Below the pieces are notes generated by a model that worked only from the letters and a program-made list of their open reading frames with translations, had not been told where the DNA came from and ran no database searches. From Phymatolithon calcareum (lineage: Eukaryota > Rhodophyta > Florideophyceae > Hapalidiales), in the NCBI GenBank assembly GCA_977006965.1, contig OZ345373.1:2108001-2172000 (forward strand): DNA of 64,000 nucleotides, read 5' to 3'. Below, one piece after another: positions 42,364-54,267 of the stretch. The stretch's first letter is position 1; each line of letters starts with the position of its first letter. The position numbers were made by a program, and so were the translations under genes.

Positions 42364-42599
42364 AGTCTACGTGGATGGCCCGAACATTTGAACTCGTTTC
42401 TTCACCGCTGCCTTGTCTTCTTTTCACGCCTGATGCAATTTAATCTCTCGGTGTCGACGACGGAAAAATCCGTAGGAGAAAACTGCGTCGGGCTCTTCAC
42501 GATAAACAGGCACACACGGGATTCGAACCCAGGACGTTCTCTTGATCACATCTTTGATGCGCATCCCCCGGATCAGTTTTACCACCTGACCAGGTGGAA
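42364..42599 (-). mobile_element. tRNA-derived SINE-like repeat, copy A
   Basis: About 235 bp matching copy B at 43,250-43,484 in opposite orientation. Read on the minus strand it starts with an internal Pol III promoter: A box TGGTCAGGTGG (42592-42582) and B box GGTTCGAATCC (42529-42519). A tRNA-unrelated body with GTGAAGAGCCCGACGCAG follows. The flanking acceptor arms do not pair, so it is not a tRNA gene. Confidence 0.7.
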
Positions 42600-42929
42600 G
42601 CTGTTTCAAAAGATAATCCAGGCTTGGAAAAAAAGTCTCAAGTAATACCGCATGGAATATAGATTCCGATTGAGGAATGTAACCCTCAAACGAGCCAAAA
42701 GCGCCAGGTCATCACACTTAGAAATTGCGTCAAACATGCTCCAGGATTCAACCACTGTAAAAAATATAATTGGAAGGGAATATATATCCTCGGTCTTCAA
42801 AACGTATTTTCATGTATTCCCCACGACTATGTCGAATTAAGGGCGAGCTGGTCGGGTATGTGTGGCTCTTATTTATGGAAACATAATTTCACACCAGAAT
42901 CTGATTGTATTACTGAACGATATTTCTTG

Positions 42930-42993
42930 AATATGGGACACCTGATAATTCCTCTGATTATAAAATCAGAGGAATTATCAGGTGTCCCATATT
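42930..42993. repeat. perfect 30-bp-arm hairpin
   Basis: Arms 42930-42959 and 42964-42993 are exact complements (including GGGACACCTGATAATTCC) with a 4-base loop ATAA. The arms are too perfect and long to be chance. Confidence 0.95.
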
Positions 42994-43249
42994 ATATGGA
43001 GCCGACTAAATCAATATTTGATTATTTCTGTTTGGCTTGGAATTAACCCTTTCGTAGAGGGAAAAATTGAGGTTTATCGGGACACAGTAAAATAATTTTA
43101 TTGTGAGTCTTCCGCGAATCACAATACTTCGTGGAGCATTTCTCGTCCTTCTTCGCGAAGATGCGTCTGAGGTGAGAAGGCTTGGGGTGATTTAGAGCAC
43201 AGTGTGGGAAGCTACAAGCAAAGTGGCGTTTTTTGAGTTGCCTATTCGT

Positions 43250-43484
43250 TTCCACCTGGTCAAGTGGTAAAACTGATCCGGGGGATGTGCATCATTGGTG
43301 TGATCAAGAGAAGGTCCTGGGTTCGAATCCCATGTGTGCCTGTTTATTGTGAAGAGCCCGACGCAGTTTTCTCCTACGGGCTTTTCCGTTGTCGACATGG
43401 AGGGATTAAGTTGCATCATACGTGAAAAAATGACAAGGGAGCGGTGAAGAAACGAGTCCAAATGTTCGGGTCGTCCACGCAGCT
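43250..43484 (+). mobile_element. tRNA-derived SINE-like repeat, copy B
   Basis: Plus-strand copy with A box TGGTCAAGTGG (43257-43267) and B box GGTTCGAATCC (43320-43330). The body matches copy A over the full length with roughly 10-15% differences. Only the T arm and part of the D arm are tRNA-like. Confidence 0.7.
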
Positions 43485-44499
43485 CGCGGATCGTGGAACC
43501 ACTGCGTTTGCTCCGAGTGGAATCGAATCGTATTTCGAGCGGCACGCGGAGAAGGATTGCTTTCCTAATCACCTAGCAGAAATAGCGCCCTGTCTATCTA
43601 AGTAGAAAATAATTCAGTAATAAAGCACTGCCTTGCGAGCCTCATCGGGGAGGAAGCAGTTTACATACATAAATGCCTATTCGTTTAGATGATATAGAGG
43701 GCTAGAATGTTCGGCTACGGATATCATTTCATGCTGGAAGTATTCTTCACAACAATACCTGGACAATTTTTTCCCTTTTCCCTAACACGCAAGAAAAAAA
43801 ATGTCAGGCAGTTCCTTCGTCGACTAAAACCTTCGTTTCTTGGCCTAAAACGCAACATTTTGTGCTGCAAAAGCTTTACTCTTGCTATGCAGAACTGGTC
43901 GCATATCATTGCTAGGACCTTAATGATACTGCAGAAGTTGGAGTGGAGTTGAAGCTCGTTAACTGCAGTGGATACTTCAAAAGGTGGCCTCTAATACCCT
44001 AAACGGACTATTTTCAATCATTTTAACAAAAAATCTGCAGAATATATTCAAAAAAGTAGGATGTCCAATTCGGGCCAGATTTGTCACAGTTTTGGATGTG
44101 TAGTACGAGAGTCTTCAGAAGGGTAGTTTTCTTCGAAACTTTCTAGTAATATGCAATTCCCTTCATTTCATGAAGCAACACTCATTTGAAGCGTTGATGG
44201 AAAAACGCTTCTTCATAGGAGTCCGCCTTTGAAATGAAGGGAAGAGGACATTGGTAGAGTTGTAAAGATCAGCACATTGAAGTCAAAGAACTATCTAATT
44301 TCATGCATGTTATTATCTAGCACAATACTGCCTTAAGCTGTAAATCTACATTTCGGGAGATTTGGCTACATAGAAATTTGACAATAGTTTTGAATACTCG
44401 TAATTTTGAGTGATTATTGAGAAAGTGCCTTATGCTCAAATTGAGGAAAGTAGGCATCTTACTAACGTGTGTAGTCTACTAGCGTTGAATACTGTCGCT
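43485..44499. other. AT-rich stretch with a foldback
   Basis: No supported gene. Arms TTCCCTTCATTTCA (44157-44170) and TGAAATGAAGGGAA (44230-44243) are perfect complements and enclose a second inner hairpin. Confidence 0.4.
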
Positions 44500-44711
44500 T
44501 ATCTCAATCAGAATGATGTGCGATTGCATCAATAGCCTGAGTATCATCTTTTTCTTCGTCGGGGGTCCGCATAGGTTTCTTGGGGATGCCGTTAATGCGA
44601 GAAATAGAAGACGATGAGCACGCATCGTTGTCTTCGCTCACGCTGCAGAAGACTCTCTTCACTCTTATGAACGACGCCGGAAAAACACAAGGTAATAGGG
44701 AGCGTGGGGTC
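44500..44711 (+). pseudogene. LINE reverse transcriptase, part upstream of the LTR insertion
   Basis: A frame ending TLQKTLFTLMNDAGKTQGNRERGV runs to 44,711 and continues after the inserted LTR element as PQGSRIRPALFNI at 50,857. The junction therefore splits the conserved GVPQGS motif of RT. The left limit is approximate because the upstream frame is degraded. Confidence 0.7.
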
Positions 44712-45134
44712 TGTACTGGAGTGGTCTCCGCGTTTTAATCGGTGACATAGCTTATGATATTCCTGGAAATCTGTCCTATCTGGGTTCCAGCCGCCCTACA
44801 AATAGCATGGTGGCGGCCGTCGACAGTAAAGGGGACAAGCATATTTGGCTTCAACTCTTGACTCCCTACGCATAGCTGGGGGTTCCAAAATGCCGCCGTT
44901 TTGGGTTTGCTTCGCCCATCTTATCTATTCGCGCATCGCGCTTCCACTTCACCCCCTTCTCTCTATTTGTAATACCTCTCTTCTCTCTTCTTTTGTTTGT
45001 GTGTTTGTTTGTTTGTTACTTTTTTGTTCCAGATCCGTTATCCGGGGCTACACGCGCTCGCTCTGCCGCACTGAGTTCTACCGCGCAGCCCGTCCTGTTT
45101 ACAGTCCAGGACTCCGGGGTTCATTCCACTACAG
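44712..45134 (+). repeat. 5' LTR of the nested element
   Basis: 423 bp, TGTACTGGAGTGG...TTCCACTACA. It matches the 3' LTR but is about 29 bp longer because of an expanded T/TTTG-rich segment near 44,970-45,015. Confidence 0.88.
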
Positions 45135-46976
45135 TAGTCTCTCGACCTAGAAGGCCCAACCATCAGGATTTCTCAACGGTTGCTGGACTTCTGTCCAGAA
45201 GGAAACGGAGTAGTACTATAATGGTTATTTCGAAAAAACAATCTTCGAGACCGCACCGCACGGTCTCATCCACATCTTCGCGTCCCCCGACAACGACGAG
45301 TGGATATCAAACTTGGGCTCGGCGTGCTGACAGCTCAATTGCTGCACTCCCCTTGGCATCGACCTTGGCAGACAGGATAACTCCGATAGGTGGACCACGC
45401 CGTCCTTTGGCCACGGAAAATAGATGACAATGTAGCGTAACGAAGAGCAGGGCCCGAGGAAGGGGTATCGAACAAACCCCAAACACGTGGCAGAGCAGAG
45501 AATAGTGGTAAGGAGACGGGGGCCCGCTCAGGCGCGGAAGTGCCTAGGCTGCAAGCTTCCCAGTGTGGGCGCAGTCAGCCCCACTGGTCGGGGATCACTT
45601 GGCCGAGACCCCGAGATGGGAACGACGAGATGAGAGGGGTGCCTCGAGGTGAGGAGCGAGGAGGGGTGAAGTATACGAGCCCGATCCGGGGAGGCGCACG
45701 CTTAAGGAAGCGTAGGCGCAAACCCGGGGACACGGGACCAGAGTCGATGAACCTGCAAGGGATATCCCAATGTGGGGAAAGTCCAAGGCAAGATGACTAC
45801 GGTCCAACTTGGTTCTTCTTTACCTAAGAGCGCCGCCCCGTCCAGGATGTGTTCCCCTCGGGCGGCACTGTAATGCCGAAAAATAAGGTACGATCACTAA
45901 CACTATCATACTGCAAACCCAAAGTATACGCGCAATACTACCCTATCAATATGGGCTAACCCCAAATTGGGAAGGGTATGATACCCCCACAGGGACCGCT
46001 TCCAGGAGCAAACAAGAGCCCGGCCAATCAGAGTGTTCCCAGAAATCCCGTCCCAGGTGCCATGCACCACAGACAACGGGCGAATGACCGAGCCCCAGCC
46101 TCGACCAATGCCGCAGAGTCTTGCGGTCCAACTGTCAATAACCAAAATCGAGGCCACCTTTCGGACTCAATTTCGGACCCTGATCAAGCCCTCCAGCGAA
46201 TATAGGACCCACACTCGCTTCTCATGGTCAACCCCATAGGGTGTCATACGCCAGAGTACCCCCAACCATGACGCATTCCTCACACGGCCAGCAGACACCA
46301 TCGACACATTCCTCCGAGATTCATATTCCTGCAACTCACCTGGTCGAGAAAACCCCTAAGCCTGACCGCTCGATGTACACCTTACCACGCACAGTACCCG
46401 TGGATTGTCCCACATGTAGGACCAGCCAATCATTCGGCTCTTGTTCTGGGGGCCCCTGTGTCTTTCAATGGAGGTAACAACCGGATCAGCTGTACTTCAA
46501 TCTCATCCCAGCCGAGTTTCAACGTTTCACACAAGGTTTGGAAGACAGAGTCCGCGCCAGTGTCATGCATAAGATGCGATAGGAGCGAAAAGGAGCGGTA
46601 CAGGCCGATGCCTTCGACTTTTCTGGATCCAGTTCGGATCTTGAAGAGATCGAATGCCGGCACAGCCCTTGGAAAGGTCCGAGGAAGAGAGCCGTTCAAG
46701 AGATTGTACCTAGCGATGACATGTTCACAGAGCTACTGTTGTTCCGTCGGTACCGGTTCAACGACCTCAACCCGTGGGTGGGTACGGACGTGACCCGTAA
46801 TGTGAGTGTTAACACCTGTCGCCTGGATTCGACAATGTCAAAATACGTTTTCGTCGGCAAGAATCCAATAGCTATCATCCAGTTACTTTAGATCATTATG
46901 CGACACCAATATCATCGCGGAAAGCGCAGGCTTCCTTATTTGCCGAAACGTTCGTGACGGCACTGCCAGAGAAGCT

Positions 46977-47618
46977 TTGAATGCGAACCGTGAAGACGGT
47001 GTGGCTCAGCTTGGCGAAGTCGACAATTGGCCTGCGTCGGTCAACTGGTTCTTGCGGACGTATGTCAAAGATGAGTATCTCGAGGATGCCATGACCGCGC
47101 TCAATCGCATCGCTCAAGAACCGGGAGAATATGGAAAAAAGTTTGCCGACCGCATAGCGGCTAAAGAACGGGTGATTCCTGGAGTGTACAACCAGAGAGA
47201 GCTCATGACACGATTCATGCGAGGGCTTCGCCCTATTGTCCGAAACACACTACGTTCTCAGCGTGCCCATTGCACCCGAGAGAACGCTTTGCTGAGTTTG
47301 TCGAAATGGAGGTTCATGTCGGCAAGGCATATCCAGCATTACCGGGTATCCCAAGGGGGCAACCAGAAGAGGGGATCTGGGCTACATCTGGTGGACGAAG
47401 CGTATGACCCTCGCCAAGAAAACAGACGCACACCTGCTGGGTATGCAAATGCCATGCTACTCAAGCACAGCCATGCTCCTCCAACGCGCAGGCCATCAAT
47501 GTCGGCAGCAATTGAGGTCTCCTATACTCCTGAGGTCTCTTCAGGATATAGGTCCCCCGCATCATATGTTCAACCGGTAACTCCGGTGTTACTGCCCAGT
47601 ACGTATAACGGCGCCTGA
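46977..47618 (+). CDS. Gag-like ORF of the nested LTR element
   Basis: A 213-codon frame. Residues 15-110 (DNWPASVNWFLRTYVKDEYLEDAMTALNRIAQEPGEYGKKFADRIAAKERVIPG...LMTRFMRGLRPIVRNTLR) have the shape of a retrotransposon Gag capsid: a helical run, then an F..GL.P.VR block. The tail is Pro/Ser/Arg-rich. No zinc knuckle is seen. Upstream sequence in other frames (46,450-46,970) also looks Gag-like, so the original ORF was longer. Confidence 0.5.
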   Translation: MNANREDGVAQLGEVDNWPASVNWFLRTYVKDEYLEDAMTALNRIAQEPGEYGKKFADRIAAKERVIPGVYNQRELMTRFMRGLRPIVRNTLRSQRAHCTRENALLSLSKWRFMSARHIQHYRVSQGGNQKRGSGLHLVDEAYDPRQENRRTPAGYANAMLLKHSHAPPTRRPSMSAAIEVSYTPEVSSGYRSPASYVQPVTPVLLPSTYNGA

Positions 47619-48714
47619 TGCGCCCGATCCCGTCAGCTACATCGTCCCATCACGGCCGTTAAACAATACAGCACCTCGAGCGGCCCAATACCAAAGCCGT
47701 CCTCAGACTCCAAGCCCTCGTCGCAACGCTCCGTCAGCAAACGACGCCCCTGGTTGGGTGGCATTTCGAGACCGGTCCGACGATATTTGCTTTCTTTGGT
47801 TCTTCTTGAGTCACCGAAAACCGAACTGCCCCCACTCAGCCCGCAGATCGCAGGGCCAAGCCTGGGTATCTTGGGTCAACGCAAATTACAATGCCTTGAC
47901 CATGGAACAAGAAATTTGGCTGCAACGCTATGGCCAGCCACCACCACCGCCAGGGCAGCACTAGCAAGCAGTGGGTGGTTGTGGGGTTGTTAAACGCACA
48001 AGTTGACACACTTGCTGTGGTCGGGTTTTTCCCTGGCAAAACGCCGAGGGCACCGCGAAGCGGCGACCTTTATAGAAAAAGAATTGGATCAAGAATAACT
48101 TGGCAGTATGAGCATGGATCAACTTACAGTGTAAGCAGCTGCAAGCATTGTAAATCAGCTGTAAGCTGTAAGCAGCAGTTCTATAGTTTGTCCTTGGTGA
48201 TCCGTACACATCGAAACCTACAGTACTGTAATGACTGTAATCTATCTGTAAGGGCTTGCCGTAACAGCAAGCCGTAATGAAAATTTGAAGGGAGCTAGCC
48301 TAATAGGAAATGGAGGATATGATAGTGGTGTTGGACGCCACAGTGGTCAATTTCATCGCTAGATCCTGCATGGAGAAGCCGGCCTGGATGACTTAAAGGC
48401 ACCGAAGCCTTCTAAAACGGCCAAATCACATCCGTTCGTACCTCAGATCATGAAGCGCCAGGCGAAAAACAGAGCTGGGGCAGTGCAAATAATTTTCGGC
48501 ACTGGGCCCCCGAAATCTCGCACACCAGTTCCACCTAGCAAGCGCTCACGCTAAACATCAGAATAGAGCAAAGTCGCTTGGAGAAGTACCGATCCTCGGG
48601 GATCGGAAAAAGCGACTATTGTAGTTACCGTCAACCGTTTCTTCCAACGAGTATCGGTTTGGTCTAAACCCCGTCTTCAATCTCTCCACCTTCAAGTACA
48701 AAATTTTTGCAAGC

Positions 48715-49280
48715 ATTGGGGCGACGAAGGACAACGCGAGCCCTGTGCTGACTGTCCTAGACACCGGCGCTGGTCCAAACCTAATCAAGACAAGCTTCTT
48801 GCAGGCGGAAGATCTCGAAAGGATTGACAATAGTCAAGAAATCGCACGACTTTCGAGCGCATCTAACCGCCCTCTTGAGACGCTTGGAGTCGTGAACCTA
48901 ACCGTCGTTGTCGGTACACAATCTTCCAGGTAATATTTGTTATTGTGCGAAAGATGGGAACAGACGCGCTATTGGGCTGCCAGCTCTCCGCCGACCGAAA
49001 GTCGGTGAGCATGTTTTTGTCAGCCGTGAGATTCCAAAGTACGTTGACAACGGCGGCATAAAACGTAGGCACAAACACCAATCGCGAGCGGAAGGCTCAT
49101 ATGAGATATTGAAGGTAATTTCCCGCACCGTCGAGATCATGCCTGATGTTTAAGTCGTATCGTTAGAACGCATCGCGGTTGCTTCACTTGTGCGTCGTCC
49201 TGTAGGCTCGGGCTCAGAAGACCTGGCCGAATCTGGTAGTGACAGTTCAGATGCCCCGCTTCGGGCCGTCTCAATATCGC
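48715..49280 (+). pseudogene. protease joined to integrase tail, central pol deleted
   Basis: The protease DTGA motif (VLDTGAGPNLIKTSFLQAE) is followed by a flap-like region and GVVNLTVVVGTQ. Within about 60 bp the sequence changes to an integrase C-terminal type segment (RRPKVGEHVFVSREIPKYVDNGG...GSYEILKVISRTVEIMPDV) in a different frame. In complete elements about 2.5-3 kb coding RT, RNase H and the integrase core lies between these. Confidence 0.55.
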
Positions 49281-50457
49281 GAGAGGCCGCCGTGGCTTCT
49301 TCTGCGGACCAGTAGGACGCCACAGACGACGTCGATGAGGAAAACCCACCGCGGGCACATACCAGAGCTACTTCCAAGTCTCTTGCCGAGCGGGAACTCG
49401 ACGGTCCGATCCCTTCCGTGTCACCCGCCTCATCAGAAACAGATGTCGTATCGCGAGCAAAAGCTGCCCGAGCTATGCCGATTCCACGTGCACCACCCGA
49501 ATCCATCCCGCGACGAACTTGGGTGCATTGGCTGCTACGGACCTATCTCCGGGTTCCACCACACGCCCAGGCCCCGATCACCCCTTACTTGACCCTCCGC
49601 GAACACGTCGAACCCGCCGTTGGTCTTGAGGGGCTGGCGTTCGGTCTTTTCATGGCTACGAGAAATATAGTAGAATTCACGGGCTTGGAAACGAGCCGTG
49701 AAGTGTTCCCATTGGGATGGGGAGCGACACGGATAGGGCACCCAGGGGGCTCTCATATCCCATAAGGATGCCGATGGGTTCATAATATGATACGCTCTGC
49801 AGATCAGAATGGCGGTACATAGGCTGGTGCCACCCAGGAAGGGAGAAATGCCGGAACATTTCTGAAGGAAAAATGCAGTTTGTGGCAATTTGGGATTTCA
49901 TAGAGGCTATACAGAACGGGATATCGGGAATATTTCCTTTTGCTCTCACGATTTCTAAGACACACGCGGCACCAATACTTCACGGCTCAGCGCGTTGAGG
50001 CTCATGCGCAACGGCCTCGTCCACTCCCAGCCGCGACCAGACACTATAACCGGGCGGCATACGCGCACGTGCCATTCCTCCGTTTTCACAACCCATACGG
50101 GTATTTCGCCGCCCGTTTTCGCTGCCAGAATCTTCGGGCAATATGTCGCCACGCCGTCGCGATGCCATCCGGTTTCCTGCTACCATCGCGACCGCACTGC
50201 GGCATTGCCCAAACCCAGGTATACGTCTATTGCCGATCGGCCGGCCGGGGACACATGCGAGGTCGCAAACGAGATCGCCAGCCGTTACCACACGACCACT
50301 TGCTAGCAATAATTGTGGCAAATTAACGGAGCGCGGTACTCGATATCAGGCGGACGCTTAAGGAGCGCAGATGCGTTTCGGGAAACAACGGAGGTTGTAC
50401 AACAGAAAGTATGGCGTGGGTGTCTTGCGGGTTGCTGCGATTTTGGGGAGGGCGCCG

Positions 50458-50851
50458 TGTATTGTAGCGGTCTCCAAGTTTTAATCGGTGACGTAGCTTA
50501 TGATATTCCTGGAAACCTGTCCTATCTGGGTTCCAGCCGCCCTACAAATAGCATGGTGGCGGCCGTCGACAGTAAAGGGGACAAGCATGTTTGGCTTCAA
50601 CTCTTGACTACATACGCATCGCTGGCGGTTCCAAGATGCCGCCGCTTCGAGTTTGCTTCGCCCATCTCATCTACGCGCGCATCGCGCTTCCACTTCACCC
50701 CCTGCTCTCTACTTTTGTTTGTGTGTTTGCTTGTTACTTTTTTGTTCCAGATCCGTTATCCGGGGCTACACGCACTCGCTCTGCCGCACTGAGATCTACC
50801 GCGCAGCCCGTCCTGTTTACAGTCCAAGACTCCGGGGTTCATTCAACTACA
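50458..50851 (+). repeat. 3' LTR of the nested element
   Basis: 394 bp, TGTATTGTAGCGG...TTCAACTACA, followed by the target duplication GGGTC. A G-rich tract (TTTTGGGGAGGG) just before it may be the polypurine tract. Confidence 0.88.
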
Positions 50852-51850
50852 GGGTCCCCCAGGGTTCCCGCATTAGACCCGCACTGTTCAATATTTTGAA
50901 GAAAGAATAACGGCTATGACCTTCATTGATTGTAATGTCAGTCTTCGCTTGAATATGCCTCCTGACGACCTCATACTAATGGCGAGGAATGAAGACGATC
51001 TCCAGGAAATGCTCAATAAATGCTCCGCTTGGGCGCAGGTTTATCGAATAACTCGGTCGACGTGAAAGTGCTCAGTCATACACGCAAGTCAAGGATTGGA
51101 AAACGGTTTCTACGTGCGAACGGGGAAGTTCAAATTGGACGCACTGCAGAATATCTCGGTACGTCGATTGACGAGAACGCAATTCGTAACGACAGGCTTC
51201 TGGGGCTTTGCAAAGTGCAGGCGCAAAAGTGCTTCTTATGAGTACCCTAGGCAAAGCAAGGAAAGGGCAAAGCACAGAAAAAAGCATCAGGCTTTTCCAA
51301 GTATTCATCTGGCTAGTACAGAACATGAGTACGCCGCGCATATAACGCACTACGCTATCCGAGTATCGAAAGCTGCAGTGAAAGTCCAAAGGGAGCTCGC
51401 AACGATACTGTTTGGAAAGTGGGCAGTGCGGCACTGGAGAAGGCTAATGAAGCTAACACGAAGAATTGGAAAGCCTGTGGAAGAGAAAAAGACGATGGGC
51501 AGAGCTGGAACTCGAAACAATACACGCCAACTGACATCCAAGATAGACGTGCCCTCCGGAGAGCGTGGTAATAGCAAGAAGAGCGCCGTGCCAGGAAATT
51601 TACTTTTTCCAGGAATGGTCTATCGCACCAAGCAGTGAGGATGAAAGAAAGCAGACACAGAATGCTCTGCGCAAGATGGTTTGTAGGTTACTTTCCGAGA
51701 AATCCGCCGAAGTTGCTAGAAGAAATGAGCATTCAAGTAGCATGGGCAGTTGGAAAACTCAACAGTATCCTGAAGGGGCCTACATGGACCCCTGCAGAGG
51801 AGATCAACGTGGCCCGAGCCATTGACGAGATACTACGAAATGTTGATTAA
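50852..51850 (+). pseudogene. LINE reverse transcriptase and C-terminus, part downstream of the LTR insertion
   Basis: PQGSRIRPALFNI restarts at 50,857. A stop and frame changes follow. The palm motif appears as PPDDLILMARNEDDLQEMLNKCSAWA near 50,957, with the YADD-type box reduced to PPDD. The thumb motif EYLGTSI is near 51,150, then a WEYAL-like block (EYAAHITHYAIRV) near 51,330. A C-terminal module (SRHRMLCARWFVGYFP...AIDEILRNVD) ends at 51,850. All blocks are in LINE order, but at least three frames are used. Confidence 0.75.
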
Positions 51851-54267
51851 AAAGAAAGATGTGATTTTTATTATAGTGTTACCAGCGCATCTGAAGACGC
51901 CTAGGACAACACTTCTACCGAGTCACACGGACTCAGTCGGGTCCCAAAGGCTCCACATCAACAAAAGCAGCAAAGTGAGCAAAATTCTGAAACCTACCTC
52001 TGATCTCAAAAAAGAGATCTCAAGGGGGGAAATCATTTCGCTTCCCGTGCCGCGCCGAATCTTTTCGCTTTTCCTGTTCGGCGACTCGCGGAAATGTTGA
52101 TTTAAGGCAACTGAAGTTTTGAGTCTAGTAGAATGCTAAGAAAGAAGCCGACCTTCCCCCAAGTTGGGACACATGTCATTCCGCGGAAAATCACTTTTTC
52201 AGGTAACCATCTCCCGCACCAGCTCTTAGACTGAAACAAAGCAGACATAGAATTCTTTGCGCAAGACGGTTTTTCGGACATTTTCCAAGGAACGCATCAA
52301 AATGGTTTGAACGAATGTAAAGCGAGGGAGCATGGGCAGTGGCAAAACTAAACGTAATTAGGTGGATTTACTATGACCTTACTTTCATCGGCCCGCACTC
52401 TGAGCCTTACGAACGAAATGGCAGATGTGATCGTACTTGGGCAGTGCGAGCAGCTGAAAGGAAGAAACAACGAAAGTATGGTCCAGCATCTGAAGACCAG
52501 CAAATTGACTTCTTTGATTCGTTCTTTCTTTACTGCAGAAGACGTTAACTAAAGTTAACATCTGGGGCTGTCAAATTGGCATCACTCCTCTTGCTATGGA
52601 CATATATGGGCGCATTCGACCTCTTATCGATCGCGGAATTCACGTTCTTACATCGCTCATTTCTCAAAGCCGTGGTATTTCTCCAGAAGCTGAAGGAGGC
52701 TATCTCCTTACTACTTTTTCTATGAGCACTTTTCTTCTTACCGCGTTTTCCATTAACCGGCAGCGCCTTGATATTATGAGCCCTTAGTTCCCGCCTTTGT
52801 AGCCGCTTATTAGTGGTGCCCTTGTTCCATGTCCCTATCAAGTGCCCAGTCTCTCGATTTTCCTGCTTTTCCCACATTTCTATGAGATCTGATATTTGCA
52901 GAGTCCTAGCATTTATGAGTATGCAAGAGTGTAAGGCAATAGCACTTAAGCATGTTATGGCTCCTTATACTTCTTAGCCTTACAGTACTTTTATACTTTT
53001 GTGCCATTATGTATTTCCATGTTTCGGCTCTATTATGTTAGTCCTTATGCCTAGTAGACATTGTTAAAGCTATAATTATAGACATGATGGCAACTTACTC
53101 TTGCCATCTAGCACCTTATTACATAATGGCAAGTATCTAGAAAACCTAATTGCTATACTCTAGAATACTTCAGCAACTCTATATAAACTCGGAAGCCGGT
53201 CCCGAAGCCGAGGCCGGCAACCAACTCAGAACAAATCACCAGACCTTCAACCACCTCCAGAACCAACGACTCCAACCTCGAACCCAACCCTCACCCAAAT
53301 CCAACCGTACCACACGTGTCACCTCTCGTGTCATACCACTACCAAAAATTATCAAGTAATTATCATACACCGCCTTTCAAAGAGCTTCGAAGTATCCCCG
53401 GCATTGGGTGCCAGCGGTTTCACGTTCCATTGGATCTGGATATATTAGAGATAAACTCCTTTTTTTCTTTCTTTCTTCATTGCAGGATATCTGAGCTACA
53501 CTACGATAGGGGGCTTCTAAGATGCTCCTGGGCATCAGTCAAGCAGTATTTGTCGGGACTTACGTTGCGAAATCGTGCATGCAAATCATATACAGTTGTG
53601 TTTTCATGCCTGCCTTCTACCTGGAAAGACAAACTCCTATGAACGCCATAGGAAAATTGTTAGAGATACGTAGCAACTAAAAGCCCGATTCATCAGAGGA
53701 CATATTTTCGTCTCTAGTTACACGTACTGGATAGACATACGCAGAAGCAGAAGAATAAGAAGTGAGCTTTTTCTTTGATAGATAGCAATGGCTCTGCTCG
53801 ACGCACGCACAGCACCCTACTGATTGGAAAACGAAGATTTTCGAAAAAAAGGTGTCAAAATGGTCTTTTTCATTGTACACCTTAACATCTGACGAAATTG
53901 GGTCCCTCCTATCTTGCCGGCGAGTAGATATTTCCATAAATTTTACGATAAGCCTGTTAAAAATTCGCTATTTTTCGAGGGTGGAAAAAACGAACATGTA
54001 TCCCTACTGTTCCAAATGACCACTTTTATAAATTTGGAATTCATTAAACGCCCTCAGCACACTCATGAAACTGTAAGGGAGATGCATTTCAGTTGCTACT
54101 TCTCTTGTAGCCTATTTACTATGGTTGGATGCGCGCCAGCCGATTTCAGTTTGGAGTTTCTGCCCTAGCTGCAAAAACGCTCCTCCTAGAGGCTTAGAGG
54201 GAAAAGCATAGAGTTCGCTTCTCCGATTTCATAGCTGGTTCAGAACCTTATCTTGCTGGCTAGTGCT
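51851..54267. other. LINE C-terminal repeat copy and AT-rich unassigned DNA
   Basis: 52,235-52,345 (+) repeats the SRHRILCAR...FFGHFPRN segment of 51,650-51,720 in degraded form. Around 53,160-53,360 a TATATAAAC box is followed by C/A-rich sequence (CAACC words) like the copia LTR R/U5, so a solo LTR is possible, but I found no matching ends or target duplication. Confidence 0.4.

Larger units (their letters stand above)
44712..50851 (+). mobile_element. LTR retrotransposon (Gypsy-like), internally deleted, nested in a LINE
   Basis: A 6.14-kb element with LTRs at 44,712-45,134 and 50,458-50,851 and the perfect target duplication GGGTC (44,707-44,711 and 50,852-50,856). The interior holds a Gag-like frame near 46,977-47,618, an aspartic protease core (VLDTGAGPNLI) near 48,760, and a stretch resembling the C-terminal end of an integrase (PKVGEHVFVSREI...SYEILKVISRTVEIMP) near 48,990-49,150. 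No RT, RNase H or integrase core lies between protease and integrase tail, so the central pol segment is deleted. The element could only move with proteins from a relative. Confidence 0.88.

Noticed and set aside
42519-43330. Two apparent tRNA genes (GGTTCGAATCC T arms at 42.5 and 43.3 kb)
   Set aside because: Acceptor and anticodon stems do not pair in either copy, with or without an intron. The similarity between copies extends far beyond the tRNA-like part, so they are SINE-like repeats.
44712-50851. Two host gene copies at 44.8 and 50.6 kb (matching 101- and 102-codon frames)
   Set aside because: The matching frames are parts of the two LTRs of one retrotransposon.
53160-53360. Possible solo LTR of the copia type
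   Set aside because: The TATA box and C/A-rich tail are suggestive, but I could not find TG...CA ends with a matching 5-bp duplication.
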